From Pseudoxanthomonas sp. CF385 (lineage in GTDB: Bacteria > Pseudomonadota > Gammaproteobacteria > Xanthomonadales > Xanthomonadaceae), in NCBI RefSeq assembly GCF_900104255.1, contig NZ_FNKZ01000002.1:992001-1056000 (forward strand): DNA of 64,000 nt, given 5' to 3'. The notes beneath the pieces were generated by a model. The model was not told the origin of the DNA and searched no databases. It saw only the letters and a list, made by a program, of their open reading frames with translations. Both the position numbers and the translations under genes were made by a program. This document shows positions 27,571 to 37,116 of this stretch, in pieces. Numbering within the stretch: position 1 is the first letter of the stretch; each line of letters opens with the position of its first letter.

Positions 27571-27872
27571 CGGCGTCTTCCCCGCAAGCGGACGCAACCG
27601 CGCCACACGCAGCATGCGATGCGATGAGCGCGTGAACGCCATTCATGCACATGACTCGATGTGATGCAGTGCACGCATGCCCACATCACTGGCTTGTGGC
27701 TGAAGCGGACTCAACAGAAATCGTCGTGACGCCTTCGTACTCTTTATGATCGGGACACACCAACAAGAACATCCGCGTTTCTCCGCGAAGAACCACGTTG
27801 CGTCCGTCGATGACGGACCTGGTCGCGTCCTGCGACCCACTCTCCCCCCGTGCAAGCGAGAAGGCTGTCCCC
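27571..27872. other. 302-bp divergent intergenic region
   Basis: It separates the KGG gene from the divergent hypothetical gene. The stretch 27640-27790 is AT-richer, and TATGAT (27745-27750) is a possible plus-strand -10, without a clear -35. The right part contains two perfect stem-loops at 27802-27837. Confidence 0.45.
27802..27837 (+). promoter_or_regulatory. Two consecutive stem-loops in the 5' leader of the hypothetical gene
   Basis: GTCCGTC-GAT-GACGGAC (27802-27818) and GGTCGC-GTCCT-GCGACC (27821-27837) are perfect hairpins only 2 nt apart, ending 35 nt before the start codon. A -10-like TATGAT lies about 50 bp upstream, so both should be in the mRNA leader. They could be a cis-acting RNA element; there is no U-run for termination. 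Confidence 0.45.
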
Positions 27873-27894
27873 ATGACCAAGGCTGTCCCCATGA
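27861..27894 (+). repeat. 18-bp tandem duplication across a start codon
   Basis: AAGGCTGTCCCCATGA occurs twice with an 18-bp period (27861 and 27879), so the gene has two consecutive in-frame ATG codons (27873 and 27891), each with AAGG upstream. Confidence 0.85.
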
Positions 27895-28250
27895 AACTTC
27901 CCGACGATTTCCAGTGGGTGGAAGCAACGCCCGACGACGACTGGAGCGGTGCGCGACTGGATCTCGCCGGGCATCCCGTGCTCGAAGTGGCCGCGTGCCG
28001 TGGCGGCTGGCTGGTGGTCGTCCTGATGGACGACCCCCGACAACCGCAGGCCAATGTCGCCGTGCGTTCGATCCCCGCGGGCATGCGCTGGTCGGCGCGC
28101 TGGGCGCTCGCACGCACCGATCGCCTGCGGGTGCTGGCGTCGCGTCGCAACGCGCTGCGCGCCGCAGGCGGAGAAGTGGCGCCTCCCGGACTAGTGCGGG
28201 CGCCTCGCGCGCAGCCCTATGCGCGCGAGGAGGAAACGCTGGATGCGTGA
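27873..28250 (+). CDS. Hypothetical protein
   Basis: No family was recognised. The first ATG (27873) has GAGAAGG 8 nt upstream, and the protein is 125 residues; the duplicated ATG at 27891 gives 119. It is soluble, with no signal peptide or membrane segment. The core reads as alternating strands (HPVLEVAACRGGWLVVVLMDD), followed by a basic C-terminal part. GC bias at the third codon position is as in neighbouring genes, which supports it being coding. It is convergent with the EPS export gene (17 bp apart). Confidence 0.6.
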   Translation: MTKAVPMKLPDDFQWVEATPDDDWSGARLDLAGHPVLEVAACRGGWLVVVLMDDPRQPQANVAVRSIPAGMRWSARWALARTDRLRVLASRRNALRAAGGEVAPPGLVRAPRAQPYAREEETLDA

Positions 28251-28267
28251 TCCGCATCGGCCCACGA

Positions 28268-29374
28268 TCAGTTGCCGCGGTCGAAGTTGTATTGCGCCGA
28301 GGCCGCATTGCTGATGATGCCGGACAACGGCAGCAGCTGGGTCAGGAAGCGGTTCCAGCGCGTCACCCCGGCAGGTCCCACCCACACCACATCACCCGGC
28401 CGCAGCGAAAAGCGGTCCGCCAGCGTGAAGGCCACCGGTGATGTGGCGTCCAGGTGGTACACCGTCGCCTGGTCGGCCGCATTGTCTTCCATGCCGCGGA
28501 TCACGTAGACCGCGCCGCCCTTGGCCGTCACCGGATTCAGTCCGCCGGTGCGGCCGAGGGCCTGAGTCAGGCTCATGTCGGTGGTCTTGAACGTCAACGC
28601 CTGGGGACGCAGCACCTCGCCGATCACATACACCTGCTTGCGATCGTTGAACGGCATGTACAGCCGGTCTCCCGGCTTCAGGTACACGTCGGCGGCGACG
28701 GTGCCGCGATTCAACGCATCGAGATCGAGCGGATAGTCGGTGCCGTCGCGCGTCAGCACGAAGCCGGAGAGATCCGCCTCTGCCACGTTGATGCGCGCAC
28801 GGCCCACGGCCTGCGACAACGTCAGCGGCACAGTGGTGAATTCCTGCGGCGCCGTGTCCTCGAACGCGCCCTGCAGGCTGACCTTCGCGCCGTGGCCGAC
28901 CACGTTGACGTCCACCTGGGGCGACTTGAGGTATTGGCTCAGGCGGCTTGCCAGCGTGCTGCGCACCTGCTCGATCGTCTGGTCGGTGACATTGAGCTTG
29001 CCGGCGTAAGGAAAGAAGAAGCTGCCGTCCGGCTGCACCAGGCGCCCGTTGGTGGTCGCCTGCTGCTGGTTGCCCGCCGGCGTCGTCAGCTCGGGGTGAT
29101 CCCATACGGTGACGATCAGGGTGTCGCCCGGCTGGATGCGGTACGCCTCCGGGCGGTACTGCGCCAGCGCGGGCGGCAACGCGACGGCGGTGCGCGGTGC
29201 GGCAACCAGCGATTGCGTGATCGGCACCATGCGCACGTCGCTCTGCGCATCGCCGTCGCCGCTGGGTACGCTGGCGTCGCGCATCATGCGCTGGCCGGGC
29301 CCGAGCGAACAGCCGGAGAGCGCGACGAGGATCGCCGTGGCGAGCAGGACTTGGACGGGACGTTGGATGTTCAC
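28268..29374 (-). CDS. Wza/GumB-like polysaccharide export lipoprotein
   Basis: The 368-residue protein has a lipoprotein signal (ILVALSGCSLG, lipidated Cys about 22). A polysaccharide export domain follows (YRIQPGDTLIVTVWDHPELT) with SLBB-type beta-grasp domains (VYVIGEVLRPQALTF). It should form the outer-membrane channel for the EPS made by this locus. GTG 29374 was chosen because it opens the lipoprotein signal and GAGG lies about 10 nt upstream. It is the last gene of the minus-strand EPS locus, 119 bp from the ydcF-like gene, so a separate promoter is possible. Confidence 0.9.
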   Translation of the reverse strand: MNIQRPVQVLLATAILVALSGCSLGPGQRMMRDASVPSGDGDAQSDVRMVPITQSLVAAPRTAVALPPALAQYRPEAYRIQPGDTLIVTVWDHPELTTPAGNQQQATTNGRLVQPDGSFFFPYAGKLNVTDQTIEQVRSTLASRLSQYLKSPQVDVNVVGHGAKVSLQGAFEDTAPQEFTTVPLTLSQAVGRARINVAEADLSGFVLTRDGTDYPLDLDALNRGTVAADVYLKPGDRLYMPFNDRKQVYVIGEVLRPQALTFKTTDMSLTQALGRTGGLNPVTAKGGAVYVIRGMEDNAADQATVYHLDATSPVAFTLADRFSLRPGDVVWVGPAGVTRWNRFLTQLLPLSGIISNAASAQYNFDRGN

Positions 29375-29493
29375 TACCGGGCACCTCGCTGTTTCGGATG
29401 GCGGCGACGCATGCGCGGCATGTCGTCGCGGTCGTTGTCCGGATCGTGGCAACGGTGGCGTGAAGAGAACGGCGGAAGCAGCACAACCGCGGA

Positions 29494-30255
29494 TTAATGC
29501 GCGTGCGCACCGATCCATGCGGCCGTCAGCGCAGCGAATTCCTTGAATGCGCGCCCGCTGCGCCACAGTGCACGTCGCGAAGGCAGCCAGCGTTCACGCA
29601 CGCCGACGGCGCGCCGCCCTTCCGGCACCGGCACCGGCGTCACCTCGGCGCCGGCCTGCGTGAAGAGCAACGCGGCGCGCGGCATGTGCAGCGCGGAGGT
29701 CACGAGGAGCACATGGCGCCCGCCCCGTTCGGTCGCGAGCGCGGTGCTGAAGCGCGCGTTGTCGCGCGTGTCGTGGCTGCGTTCCTCGAGCATCAGGGCA
29801 GCCGGCGGCACGCCGAGGCGCTGGATCGCGGCGGCCATCCTGCGCGCTTCGGTGGTGTTGCCGACACCGCCTCCGCTCAGGATCACCGTCGGTGCCTTGC
29901 CCGCGTGCCAGGCGCGCGCACCCGCCGCGAGGCGACTGCTGCGCAGCCGCGCCGGATCCACGTCCTCGCGGTCCAGCCACGCATAGTTGCTGCCGCCGCC
30001 CAGCACGACGATCGCATCGGCCGACGGCAGCGCGGCGGCCTCCTGCACGGCATAGCGGTGCTCGAGCGCGCCCCGCAACGTTTCCGAAGCGAGCGGAATC
30101 GACCACAGCGCAGACCACGCGAACGCCGCGCCCGCGATGCCGCCGGCGATCCAGTGCCGTCGCAGCAGCCACGCCAGCGCCGCGACGCCAAGCAGGCACA
30201 ACGAGAACGCGGGCGGATAGCTCAACGACACCACCAGTTCGGCCAGGGTCTTCAT
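29494..30255 (-). CDS. YdcF-family (DUF218) membrane protein
   Basis: The 253-residue protein has two N-terminal membrane helices followed by a DUF218 domain (ADAIVVLGGGSNYAW, APTVILSGGGVGNTTEARRM, RDNARFSTA, VLLVTSALHMPRA). Relatives (ElyC, SanA, YdcF) affect envelope polysaccharide metabolism and undecaprenyl-phosphate use, but the reaction is unknown. Its place in the EPS operon, 9 bp after the polymerase gene, suggests a role in EPS assembly or lipid-carrier balance. Confidence 0.85.
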   Translation of the reverse strand: MKTLAELVVSLSYPPAFSLCLLGVAALAWLLRRHWIAGGIAGAAFAWSALWSIPLASETLRGALEHRYAVQEAAALPSADAIVVLGGGSNYAWLDREDVDPARLRSSRLAAGARAWHAGKAPTVILSGGGVGNTTEARRMAAAIQRLGVPPAALMLEERSHDTRDNARFSTALATERGGRHVLLVTSALHMPRAALLFTQAGAEVTPVPVPEGRRAVGVRERWLPSRRALWRSGRAFKEFAALTAAWIGAHAH

Positions 30256-30264
30256 CGCGCGGCC

Positions 30265-31323
30265 TCAGATGACGATGCCGCGACTGACATAGAAGAACAG
30301 CACGCCACAAGCGGCCGCCAGACCGGCGCCGAGCAGCAGCGGTTGCCGCAATGGCGCGAGCCGGCTGTAGCAGCAGGCGGCGGCCAGGATGAGCGAGATG
30401 GCCAGCCAGCCCGGCAGCAGGTAGCGGTTGGAGAAGTAGCCCCACCCGATCACGAAGAACGGCAACACCATGACGAGGTAAGCCGACGCGCACGCCTGCA
30501 AGGGCTTGCGCGCCGCCGGCTGCACCCATGGCGACACCGCGAGCACGAGCAGGTACCAGAAGATCGTGAACACCGCGAAGTCGATGCGTACGCCGGCGCG
30601 ATAGTTGTCGTTGGCCGTGTACTCCATGACCGTGGTGTACAGCGTCGGCGACACCATGCCCACCACCTTCATCGACAGGCCGCTGACGTAGGCAAGGAAC
30701 GCCAGCGCCGCCAGCACGCGCAACGGATTCGGCTTCAACAGCAGCGCCGGCGCACAGATCAGATACAACAGGGAAGACACGTGCAGACTGGCCGCCACTG
30801 CGCCCAGCAGCACGAAGCTCCACCATCGGCGCTGCTGGAAGCACAGCAGGGCAGCGAACACGAGCGGCGCCGCCAGGCCCTGGCGGATGGCGTTGATCGA
30901 CGCGTTGACGAACATCGGCGAGATGAACAGCAGCAGCAACGACGCGCACAACAGCGTCGGATACGCCTGCGTCGGCGGAAACACGCGATGATTGATCCGC
31001 ACGGCGATGGCGACGCCGAGCAGCAGCAATGCGAACAGCGCCGCCTGGTATCCCGGCACGCCCAGGCCCAGCAGGCGCAAGCCGTAGCTCAGGTAGGCGA
31101 AACCGGGCTCCAGGCGGGTCTCCGGCACGCCCTGGTCCAGGCTCTCGAAGAAGCCCGCGTACGTCTCCGTGTCGGAGCCGATGTCCAGCGGGCGGCTGCC
31201 CACCAGCCAGCAACCGAACAGCGCCACGGCCAGCAGCCACACGACGCCGAGCCAACGCTCCGCATTCGCCTGCGGGCTATGGGCCGAGCGCAGGTAGGGC
31301 AACTCGATGCCGGGACTCGTCAT
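30265..31323 (-). CDS. EpsG-family polysaccharide polymerase (Wzy-type)
   Basis: The 352-residue integral membrane protein has about ten helices and the EpsG pattern: DIGSDTETYAGFFESL near the N-terminus, then FVNASINAIRQGLAAPLVFAA with the conserved Arg-Gln. EpsG proteins are thought to polymerise lipid-linked repeat units at the periplasmic face. It fits the Wzx/Wzy scheme with the flippase encoded nearby. It starts 4 bp after the GT2 gene, within the same transcript. Confidence 0.85.
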   Translation of the reverse strand: MTSPGIELPYLRSAHSPQANAERWLGVVWLLAVALFGCWLVGSRPLDIGSDTETYAGFFESLDQGVPETRLEPGFAYLSYGLRLLGLGVPGYQAALFALLLLGVAIAVRINHRVFPPTQAYPTLLCASLLLLFISPMFVNASINAIRQGLAAPLVFAALLCFQQRRWWSFVLLGAVAASLHVSSLLYLICAPALLLKPNPLRVLAALAFLAYVSGLSMKVVGMVSPTLYTTVMEYTANDNYRAGVRIDFAVFTIFWYLLVLAVSPWVQPAARKPLQACASAYLVMVLPFFVIGWGYFSNRYLLPGWLAISLILAAACCYSRLAPLRQPLLLGAGLAAACGVLFFYVSRGIVI

Positions 31324-31327
31324 GCGG

Positions 31328-32170
31328 TCACCGTGTCGCGGCCGGCCGCATCATCAGCAACATGCGCCGGCGTCCGCGCCGCACCAGGCCCACGCTGCGC
31401 GCGAACCAGTGCTCGCCACGCGTGACCAGACCGGCGGCCAACAGTTCGCGCCGCACCTCCTTGCCGGCACGATGCATCGCATCGAGGTCGCCACTGAGTC
31501 CGGCCGCGCCGAACGTGGGCTTGTGCCAGTAGGCGAGCACCTGGTTGAGCTTGACGCAGCGATAGCCGGAGAAGCCGATCTGCGCCCACAGCAGGAAGTC
31601 TTCCACCCGGCGGAACCGCTCGTTGAAACGGAACGGCAGGTCGCGGCGCAGGATGACCGAGGCGGTGGGGAACGGATTGTTGAGCAGCAGACGACGACGC
31701 CCGATCACGTGGGTACGCACGGCGCCGCGCACGGGCTCGGGCGTGGCGCCACGCGGCGCCACCTTCATGCGGTGCGCGATCAGGGCAATGCGCGGATCGC
31801 GTTCGAGTTCGGCCATCTGCCACGCGAGCTTGTCCGGTGCCCACGTATCGTCGGCGTCGAGGAAGGCGATGTACGGCTGCACCGCCTGCTGCCAGCCGAG
31901 GTTGCGCGCACGCGACGGCCCGCCATTGGGCGATGCCGCGACCACCTTGACCCATCCTGTCGGGTACGCACCGGCGACGCGATGCAGCGCATCGAGGGTA
32001 TCGTCGCCGCTGGCATCGTCCACCAGCAGCACTTCCGCCGGAGGCCGGGTCTGCGCCGCGATCGACGCCACCGCGTCGCCGATCGTGTCGCCGCAGCGGT
32101 AGCACGGCACCACGACGCTGACGGGTGCCGGTGCGCCGGGAAGGGAAGGAGATGGGATGTCGTCGTTCAT
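31328..32170 (-). CDS. Family 2 glycosyltransferase
   Basis: The 280-residue GT-A enzyme opens with VSVVVPCYRCGDTIGDAVAS and has VLLVDDASGDDT, GPSRARNLGWQQA and the metal-binding FLDADDTWAPDKL. It should add one sugar to the lipid-linked EPS repeat on the cytoplasmic side of the membrane. The acceptor and donor are unknown. Its ATG overlaps the stop of the pyruvyl transferase gene (ATGA), so translation is coupled. Confidence 0.9.
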   Translation of the reverse strand: MNDDIPSPSLPGAPAPVSVVVPCYRCGDTIGDAVASIAAQTRPPAEVLLVDDASGDDTLDALHRVAGAYPTGWVKVVAASPNGGPSRARNLGWQQAVQPYIAFLDADDTWAPDKLAWQMAELERDPRIALIAHRMKVAPRGATPEPVRGAVRTHVIGRRRLLLNNPFPTASVILRRDLPFRFNERFRRVEDFLLWAQIGFSGYRCVKLNQVLAYWHKPTFGAAGLSGDLDAMHRAGKEVRRELLAAGLVTRGEHWFARSVGLVRRGRRRMLLMMRPAATR

Positions 32171-33303
32171 GCCTGGGCCCATGGTGCGCATTGGAAGATG
32201 TCGGGCGCCCGCTGTGCGTAAGCGGCGCGTGAAACGCGCGGTTGCCGTTCGCCTGCGAGCAAGGCAGGCAACGCTTCGCTGAATGGATTCTCCGCCTCCG
32301 CCGCGGTGACACGCAGCAAGGGATGCAAGCCGATGTCGTCGGCGAAATCGCGGCACTTCGGGTGGTAGTCGATGATCATGAACGGCACCTCCTGCAGGTA
32401 GGCGACGATGGCGCCATGCAGACGCGCGCTCACCACCACGTCGCACGCGGCCAGCGCATCGACGGTCCGCAACGGGTCCTGGCTCGCGTATGCGCGCCAC
32501 GTGGCCGCCACGCCTTCGGTGCGCAGCCGCTCCACCAGCGATTGCGCCAAGGCGCTGTCGCCGTGGTGCGGATGCTCGTTGAGACTGAACACGTCGACGC
32601 AGACATCGCGCGTCCGGCGCAGGTCCGCCAGCGTGGCGATCAGGTGCTCCTCCCAGCGCCGCCGCGACGGGGCGGCGTACTCGCCGTCTTCGCGATAACG
32701 GCACGGCGCCACGCCGACACGCACGGGCGCATTCGGCATCTTCACCGGGGCGGCGGTGCGCGGGCCCAGCGCCGGCAGCAAGGCCGCCAGGTCGCATCCC
32801 GCGTGAGTGATCGCCTCCAGGCCCATCGCCTGGGCGAGGCGGTGCGAGCGCGCGTCGCGTACGGACAGGTAGCGGAACCGCTGCAGGAAGGCGGCGACCA
32901 AATCCTCGTCGCGCGCATCGTCGAAGGGCCCGATCGAAACGCCCACGGCCGCGAGCTGCACACCGCGCTCCACGGCGGACAGCATCATCGGCTTGCGGAA
33001 CGATTCGCGCGCGGTGATCACCGAACCGCCGCCCATCACCAGCACGTCGCAGTCATGGATGCCACGGGCGAAGCTGAGCCACCGGCTCGCCTTGCCGACG
33101 ACGCCGGTGCCGCCGTACCAGCGCGTCGGATAGCGACGCGGCACGGTGCTGCGCGCGGGCGCCGCGGCCAACGGCGGCCCGACGACGCGCGGAGCCGCAT
33201 GCCAATAGGCCTGGGCCGCGCGCGTGCACAGTACGCCGAACAGGTCGTCGCCGAAGTTGCGCATGCCGTAGTAGCCCGTGAAGGCCGTCCGCAACGCGGT
33301 CAT
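32167..33303 (-). CDS. Polysaccharide pyruvyl transferase family protein
   Basis: The 378-residue protein has GYYGMRNFGDDLFGVL at its start, VLVMGGGSVI, SIGPFDDARDEDLVAAFL and the C-terminal VVSARLHGAIVAYLQEVPF. These are hallmarks of the CsaB/WcaK/GumL-related pyruvyl transferases. Members put ketal pyruvate on sugars of EPS or cell-wall polymers, giving acidic decoration; a few act otherwise. It overlaps both neighbours by 4 bp (ATGA), the tightest part of the EPS operon. Confidence 0.88.
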   Translation of the reverse strand: MTALRTAFTGYYGMRNFGDDLFGVLCTRAAQAYWHAAPRVVGPPLAAAPARSTVPRRYPTRWYGGTGVVGKASRWLSFARGIHDCDVLVMGGGSVITARESFRKPMMLSAVERGVQLAAVGVSIGPFDDARDEDLVAAFLQRFRYLSVRDARSHRLAQAMGLEAITHAGCDLAALLPALGPRTAAPVKMPNAPVRVGVAPCRYREDGEYAAPSRRRWEEHLIATLADLRRTRDVCVDVFSLNEHPHHGDSALAQSLVERLRTEGVAATWRAYASQDPLRTVDALAACDVVVSARLHGAIVAYLQEVPFMIIDYHPKCRDFADDIGLHPLLRVTAAEAENPFSEALPALLAGERQPRVSRAAYAQRAPDIFQCAPWAQA

Positions 33304-34604
33304 GGCGCACCCCGCAGGGCCGCGGCGCGCCGCGCGCCGTGGTACATCGCCAGCAGCAACAGGGCTTCTGCGGCGAGCGTCGCGAACGCCGCACCCATCG
33401 CGCCGTGGGCGGGGATCAGCAGCAGGTTGAGCAAGGCCGCGGCCGTGGCGGCCGCGAGCATCGCGCCCACGCGGTAGGCCATCTGGCCTTCGGTCAGCAG
33501 CACGGCGCCCACTGCCGTGGACAGGAAGCGCACCGGTACGCACACCGCCAACAGCATCAGCAAGGGCTGCAGGCCCGCGTAGCGTTCGCCGAACACGCGG
33601 ACCGCTTCGCCCGACAGCGCCGCCAGCACGACGCCGACCAGCAGGCCGCTCGCCAGCATGCCGATGCAGCCCAGCCGGTACACCTGTCGGAAGCGCGCAC
33701 GGTCATGCACCGCCCACCGGTGCAGGCGCGCGAGCAGGAACTTCTGGTACACCGTGGTCGGGAACAGATAGATCGCCGTCATCACCGCCAGCGCGATGCC
33801 GAACACGCCAGCCTCCGCGTCGCCGCGCAGGTACTTCAGCAGCACCGTGCCGATCTGGAAGAACACCGGGTACAGCACGGCGGCGACACCGTAAGGCCAT
33901 GCCTGCCGGAACAGCATGCGGGCGTCGGGTCGCACGATGTCGCGGGCCAACAGGGGATCGCGCGGGCCGTGGCCCTTGAGCGTCCAATCGCCGCTGCGCA
34001 TCGCCCGCCATTGCGGCACTGCCAGCATGAGCACCACGACCGCCAGCACGGCATGGCCCCAGGCTACGGCATGGATCGACATCGAGAGGCCCGCGACCGC
34101 CAGCAGGGCGATCGCCAGTCGGCCTGCCGGCATCAGCAGCTGCCACCCTGCCAGCGCCGCGTGCCGCTCTTCCAGGCGCAGCTTGCTGCCGATCTGTTCC
34201 ACCGCCAGCAGGCCGAGGATGAAGGGGGCCAGCGCCAGCAGCATGGAACGCGTGGCGGCATCGACCGGGGGCCCGGCCAGCGCCCACGCCACGACCCCGC
34301 CGACGGCCAGCACGCTGGTGAGGACGAGGAAGCGCGACGATGCCGGCTGCCACCGCTCGGCCGCCCATCCCTCCGCGCCATGCGCCTTCAGCCGGAACTG
34401 GGACAGGCCGAATCCGGCCAGCGGTGCGACCAGGCTGACCGTCGCCAGCGACGAAGCGAACAGGCCGTAGTGCGCCGGCCCGAAATGGCGCGCCAGCACC
34501 ACCTGGGTGAGGAACACCATCGCTGCGCCTGCCGCCGTCGCCAGCGACAGCACGGACAACGCGGCGAGCGCGGGACGCCAGGGCACGGGCAAGGCCTGGC
34601 TCAT
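33300..34604 (-). CDS. Oligosaccharide flippase (Wzx-like)
   Basis: The 434-residue protein has 12 or more predicted membrane helices, with the MATE/PST-like N-terminus LATAAGAAMVFLTQVVLARHFGPAHYGLFASSLA. It should flip undecaprenyl-linked repeat units across the inner membrane. It lies between the GT4 and pyruvyl transferase genes with ATGA overlaps on both sides. Confidence 0.9.
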   Translation of the reverse strand: MSQALPVPWRPALAALSVLSLATAAGAAMVFLTQVVLARHFGPAHYGLFASSLATVSLVAPLAGFGLSQFRLKAHGAEGWAAERWQPASSRFLVLTSVLAVGGVVAWALAGPPVDAATRSMLLALAPFILGLLAVEQIGSKLRLEERHAALAGWQLLMPAGRLAIALLAVAGLSMSIHAVAWGHAVLAVVVLMLAVPQWRAMRSGDWTLKGHGPRDPLLARDIVRPDARMLFRQAWPYGVAAVLYPVFFQIGTVLLKYLRGDAEAGVFGIALAVMTAIYLFPTTVYQKFLLARLHRWAVHDRARFRQVYRLGCIGMLASGLLVGVVLAALSGEAVRVFGERYAGLQPLLMLLAVCVPVRFLSTAVGAVLLTEGQMAYRVGAMLAAATAAALLNLLLIPAHGAMGAAFATLAAEALLLLAMYHGARRAAALRGAP

Positions 34605-35755
34605 GCCGCCGCCGCGAGCGGCTGCGGCAGCAGCTCGTCGTAGACCTCGCAGGTCCGGCGGATGACCGTGCGCTCGTCGAAGTCGGCGAGCGCCTTCTCC
34701 CGTGCCCGTACGCCCAGCGCGTGAAGCAGCACGCGATCATCGTCGAGCCGCGCCAGTACCCGGGCCAGCGAGTCGGCGCTGCGCGGCACCACGTGCAAGC
34801 CGTCGTGGCCATCCCGGGTCACCACCTCCCTGCAACCGGGCAGGTCGGTGGTGACGAGCGCGATGTTGCAGGCCGCGGCTTCGATGAGGCTCTTCGGCAC
34901 CCCTTCGCGGTAGTAGCTGGGCAACGCCATCACGTCGACGTCGCGCAGCAGCGCAGGCATGTCGTCCACGTGGCCCAGCCATGTCAGCAGACCCTGCGAC
35001 TGCCAGCCCTCGACCTCGCCGCGCGTGACCGAACTCGGGTTCCCCTCGTCGGGCATGCCCGCCAGCAGGAAACGGACGTCGCGACCCTCGGCGCGCAACT
35101 GCGCGGAGGCGTCCGCATACTCGCGCACACCCTTTTCCTTCAGCAGGCGGGCGGCCAGCAGCACGCGCAACGCGCCATCGCCGCGCGGTTGCCGGCCGTC
35201 GGCGTTGAAGCGCGCGATGTCCACGCCGGAACTGCGGATCAGGCGGATGTGCTGGGGCGGCGCCAGGCGCAGCGCATGGAAGGCCTCTGCGTCGTCCGGA
35301 TTCTGCAGGATCACCCGCGAGCGCTCGCTGCCGAGCGCGGCGCGCATCAGCGCCGAGACCAGCGGGCGCAACACGCGGGCCTTCATGCGGTCGCTGGCGA
35401 ATACGTAGCCCAGGCCGGTCACCGCATTGACATACGCCGGAACGTTCGCCGCGCGCGCCGCCAGCGCGCCGTACACGGCGCACTTCAAGGTGAAGCTGTG
35501 CAGGAGGTCCGGGCGCTCCTCGCGCAGCAGCGCGACCAGGTTCGCCAGCGTGCCCGCCTCACGCAGCGGATTGAGACTGGCACGCTGCATGCGCAGCGGC
35601 ACCCAGCGCACGCCGTGCGCGGCGAAGCGAGGACCGAACTCGCCCGGAGGGGAGACCATCACCACATCCACGCCGCGCGCCTGCAACGCACGCGCCGTCG
35701 ACAGCCGGAAGTTGTAGAGGTACCAGTCGGTGTTGGCGAACAGGATGAACTTCAA
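34601..35755 (-). CDS. Family 4 glycosyltransferase
   Basis: This GT-B enzyme of about 384 residues has an N-terminal domain (KFILFANTDWYLYNFRL, LLHSFTLKCAVYGALAAR) and a C-terminal donor domain (VLLAARLLKEKGVREY, VMALPSYYREGVPKSLIEA with the EX7E-like motif). It resembles transferases adding N-acetylgalactosamine or rhamnose-type sugars to lipid carriers. A TTG at 35755 was chosen as start because GGAG lies 6 nt upstream and the conserved fold begins there. An ATG at 35821 would add 22 residues. Its stop overlaps the flippase start by 4 bp. Confidence 0.85.
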   Translation of the reverse strand: MKFILFANTDWYLYNFRLSTARALQARGVDVVMVSPPGEFGPRFAAHGVRWVPLRMQRASLNPLREAGTLANLVALLREERPDLLHSFTLKCAVYGALAARAANVPAYVNAVTGLGYVFASDRMKARVLRPLVSALMRAALGSERSRVILQNPDDAEAFHALRLAPPQHIRLIRSSGVDIARFNADGRQPRGDGALRVLLAARLLKEKGVREYADASAQLRAEGRDVRFLLAGMPDEGNPSSVTRGEVEGWQSQGLLTWLGHVDDMPALLRDVDVMALPSYYREGVPKSLIEAAACNIALVTTDLPGCREVVTRDGHDGLHVVPRSADSLARVLARLDDDRVLLHALGVRAREKALADFDERTVIRRTCEVYDELLPQPLAAAA

Positions 35756-35860
35756 GGCGGGCTCCGCGCGAATCGATACCCGCGATTCTAGGAAACGACC
35801 CCGCGGAATCCATTGACGCACTCACCACAAGCCGCAGGCACGCATGAACGCCCGAAACGG

Positions 35861-35886
35861 AAGAGGCGGCCTCGCGGCCGCCTCTT
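35861..35886 (-). terminator. Strong stem-loop between beta-helix and GT4 genes
   Basis: AAGAGGCGGCC and GGCCGCCTCTT form a perfect 11-bp stem with a 4-nt loop. No good U-tract follows on either strand, so it may attenuate, protect mRNA ends or terminate weakly. The 11-mer TTGACGCACTC occurs on both sides (35813 and 35885). Confidence 0.5.
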
Positions 35887-35922
35887 GACGCACTCTTCAC
35901 TCCACGCGGCCTTCCCGCGCGA

Positions 35923-37116
35923 TCACTTCGCGAACTGGTTCGTCGTGACCCGGATGTCGGTGGCGGTAGACACCTTCGCGACGTGCGCGCCGTTGCCCTT
36001 GTTCCCCTCCACGATGCCGGTCATGGAGACGAGCGGGTTCAGGACGGTGTTGATGCCATGCAGCCGTGCATTGTTGTTACGGAAGACGTTCCCGCTCACC
36101 TGGTAGTTGTAGGTGTTGGCGCCCAGCATCAGGCCCACCAGGTGGTTGTGGCGGATCGTGTTGAGCGCGATGTAGCCGTCTTCCGGACCGATGGTCAGCA
36201 GGCCGTGACCGCCGTTGTACTCGAGGGTGCAACGCTTGACGGTGACGCCCTTGACCCGCTTGTAGAGCAGCACGCCGTTGCCGGCGTTGCCACGCATGAC
36301 GCAGTTCTCGATATGCACGGTCGAAGTGATCCGCGCATCGTGGGAATCGGGCTCCACGTCGATGCCGCACTCGGGGGCGATGCCGCGCGTGTCGCTGAAC
36401 TCGCTGTCGTAGACCTTGACGTTGGTGGCGCAGCCGATGGTCAGGCCCTGGCGGCGGTTTCCGGTGCTCACGATGTTGGCGATCACCACGTCGTTGCACG
36501 GGATCGTCGGCGCGTTGGTCACCATGGCGCCGCCGATGGAGACGCCGTCGCCCCAGCACTTCGACACGTGGATGTCGCGGATGGTCACCTTGCTCGAGCC
36601 GCGGACCATGATGCCGTGGCCCCATTCGCCGGTGGTGCCCAGGTGGTTGTCGCGGTCGCCGATGATGCGGCCACCGGAGATCTCGACGTTGCTGACCTTG
36701 TAGACCATCAGCACGTAGGCGCGCTCCTGGTCGTTGCGCTTCGCCCGCAGGATGGCGCCGTCGGCGAGCTGCAGGTGCATGTTGCTGCGCAGGCGCACGT
36801 TGCGGGTCGGATCGATCACGTAGTCGCCCGCCGGCACGTGGATCGTGCCGCCGGACGCAGGCAGCGCATCGACGGCCGCCTGGAACGACGCGGTATCGTC
36901 GCGCGCGCCGTCGCCGGCCGCACCCCAGTCGCGCACGCTCAATGAAGCGCCACCACGCGCGCGCGCCGGCGGATCGTAGACCGCGGTCGCCGACATCGAG
37001 AGCGCCGGCATGTTGCCGGCCATGACCGCGCCGAGCGCACGCGGGATGCCGCTGGCCACGCCGATGGCGGGCAGCGCGAAGAGCATCGATTTCTGCAGGA
37101 AACCGCGCCGAGGCAT
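35923..37116 (-). CDS. Tat-exported right-handed beta-helix protein 1
   Basis: The 397-residue protein has a twin-arginine signal ([20 protein letters not shown]). A Pectate_lyase_3-like start follows ([20 protein letters not shown]), then a run of beta-helix coils ([46 protein letters not shown]). The fold is shared by polysaccharide lyases, hydrolases, epimerases and tailspikes. A role in cutting or modifying the EPS in the periplasm is likely but unproven. It is paralogous to the gene at 37469-38518, sharing [11 protein letters not shown] and KCWGDG. ATG 37116 has GAGG upstream; a GTG at 37158 (AAGGGG upstream) is an alternative. Confidence 0.85.
   Translation of the reverse strand: MPRRGFLQKSMLFALPAIGVASGIPRALGAVMAGNMPALSMSATAVYDPPARARGGASLSVRDWGAAGDGARDDTASFQAAVDALPASGGTIHVPAGDYVIDPTRNVRLRSNMHLQLADGAILRAKRNDQERAYVLMVYKVSNVEISGGRIIGDRDNHLGTTGEWGHGIMVRGSSKVTIRDIHVSKCWGDGVSIGGAMVTNAPTIPCNDVVIANIVSTGNRRQGLTIGCATNVKVYDSEFSDTRGIAPECGIDVEPDSHDARITSTVHIENCVMRGNAGNGVLLYKRVKGVTVKRCTLEYNGGHGLLTIGPEDGYIALNTIRHNHLVGLMLGANTYNYQVSGNVFRNNNARLHGINTVLNPLVSMTGIVEGNKGNGAHVAKVSTATDIRVTTNQFAK

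Noticed and set aside
27658..27690. CRP-like site in the divergent region (TGTGATGCAGTGCAC)
   Set aside because: The second half-site matches poorly and the spacing is wrong for a CRP-family dimer.
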